A stretch of 26,422 bases of DNA from positions 1 to 26,422 of IMG/VR virus record IMGVR_UViG_3300025655_000243. The stretch is one strand, 5' to 3'. The DNA comes from a virus. Positions 26,281-26,422 of the stretch are shown here, piece after piece. Numbering within the stretch: position 1 is the first letter of the stretch; every line of letters begins with the position of its first letter. A model generated the notes under the pieces. The model was not told where the DNA came from, searched no databases, and saw nothing but the letters and a program-made list of their open reading frames with translations. Position numbers and translations under genes: made by a program.

Positions 26281-26422
26281 ATGGCGCCGGTAGACAAAGA
26301 AATAGCTTTAATGCAACAGAGAATGGATCAACTAGACAACAAACTTGATAAGTTAGATGAAAAGTTAGATATGTTAACTAAGCAATTACTAGATCCTGAT
26401 AGAGGTATTGCTGCTAGAGTTA
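26281..26422 (+). CDS. Small coiled-coil protein, 3' partial
   Basis: An ATG 20 bases after the giant gene opens a frame that continues to the window edge (47 complete codons). It begins MAPVDKEIALMQQRMDQLDN and continues KLDKLDEKLDMLTKQLLD, a clean heptad pattern predicting a parallel coiled coil, then DPDRGIAARV. A short coiled coil at this position could be the start of an XhlA/holin-type membrane-anchored lysis protein or a small structural linker. A transmembrane helix further on would favour the former but lies outside the window. The ATG is preceded by an A/T-rich leader similar to that at 17174-17194. Confidence 0.6.
   Translation, partial: MAPVDKEIALMQQRMDQLDNKLDKLDEKLDMLTKQLLDPDRGIAARV

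Noticed and set aside
1-26422. CRISPR array, insertion sequence or integrase/attachment site
   Set aside because: No regularly spaced repeats, transposase-like frames, terminal inverted repeats or integrase genes were seen in the window.

Overview
This window is a densely packed, single-strand virion-structure module of a tailed dsDNA phage. Every supported gene is on the + strand, neighbouring genes overlap or lie a few bases apart, and base composition is A+T-rich (about one third G+C by eye). The gene order is: tail-fibre tip, GroES-like protein, probable small terminase, large terminase, portal, scaffold, major capsid protein, MCP-linked protein, two neck/adaptor-type proteins, a very large tail-nozzle-like protein, and three internal (ejected) virion proteins. 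No tail tube, sheath, tape-measure or baseplate genes are seen, so a podovirus-like short-tailed particle is the best inference. The protein types resemble those of uncultured marine phages. The genes start behind A/T-only leaders with no Shine-Dalgarno sequence, which fits a Bacteroidota (flavobacterial) host. Another AT-rich marine host such as SAR11 is not excluded.

Layout. Bases 1-2009 hold the 3' end of a LamG/concanavalin-like tail-fibre gene, three small proteins (one a predicted coiled coil) and a 209-residue protein that reads as two GroES-fold domains in tandem. Bases 1954-8066 are the packaging and procapsid genes: small terminase candidate, large terminase, portal and acidic scaffold. 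Bases 8093-9624 are the major capsid gene, closed by a clear intrinsic terminator. Bases 9653-17163 hold the MCP-linked gene, a strong UUCG-capped RNA hairpin, two neck-type proteins, the 1561-residue nozzle-like protein and its small partner. Bases 17206-26260 encode three internal virion proteins in the arrangement of T7 gp14-gp15-gp16. The last is a 2298-residue giant. A small coiled-coil gene begins at 26281 and runs off the window.

How the genes work together. Terminase would pump DNA through the portal into a shell built from MCP on the scaffold. The neck and nozzle proteins would close the vertex, and the internal proteins would be packed inside and ejected with the DNA. The most interesting object is the giant ejected protein. 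It carries an N-terminal packaging-type motif, hydrophobic segments, coiled coils, an HEXXH zincin motif, a segment resembling sigma-70 region 2, an EHAMP segment resembling His-Me-finger nucleases, a complete HAD phosphatase motif set and a long C-terminal region with hydrophobic helices. It looks like a multi-enzyme 'polyvalent' protein that could act on the host immediately after ejection. The tandem GroES-like gene is the second notable item.
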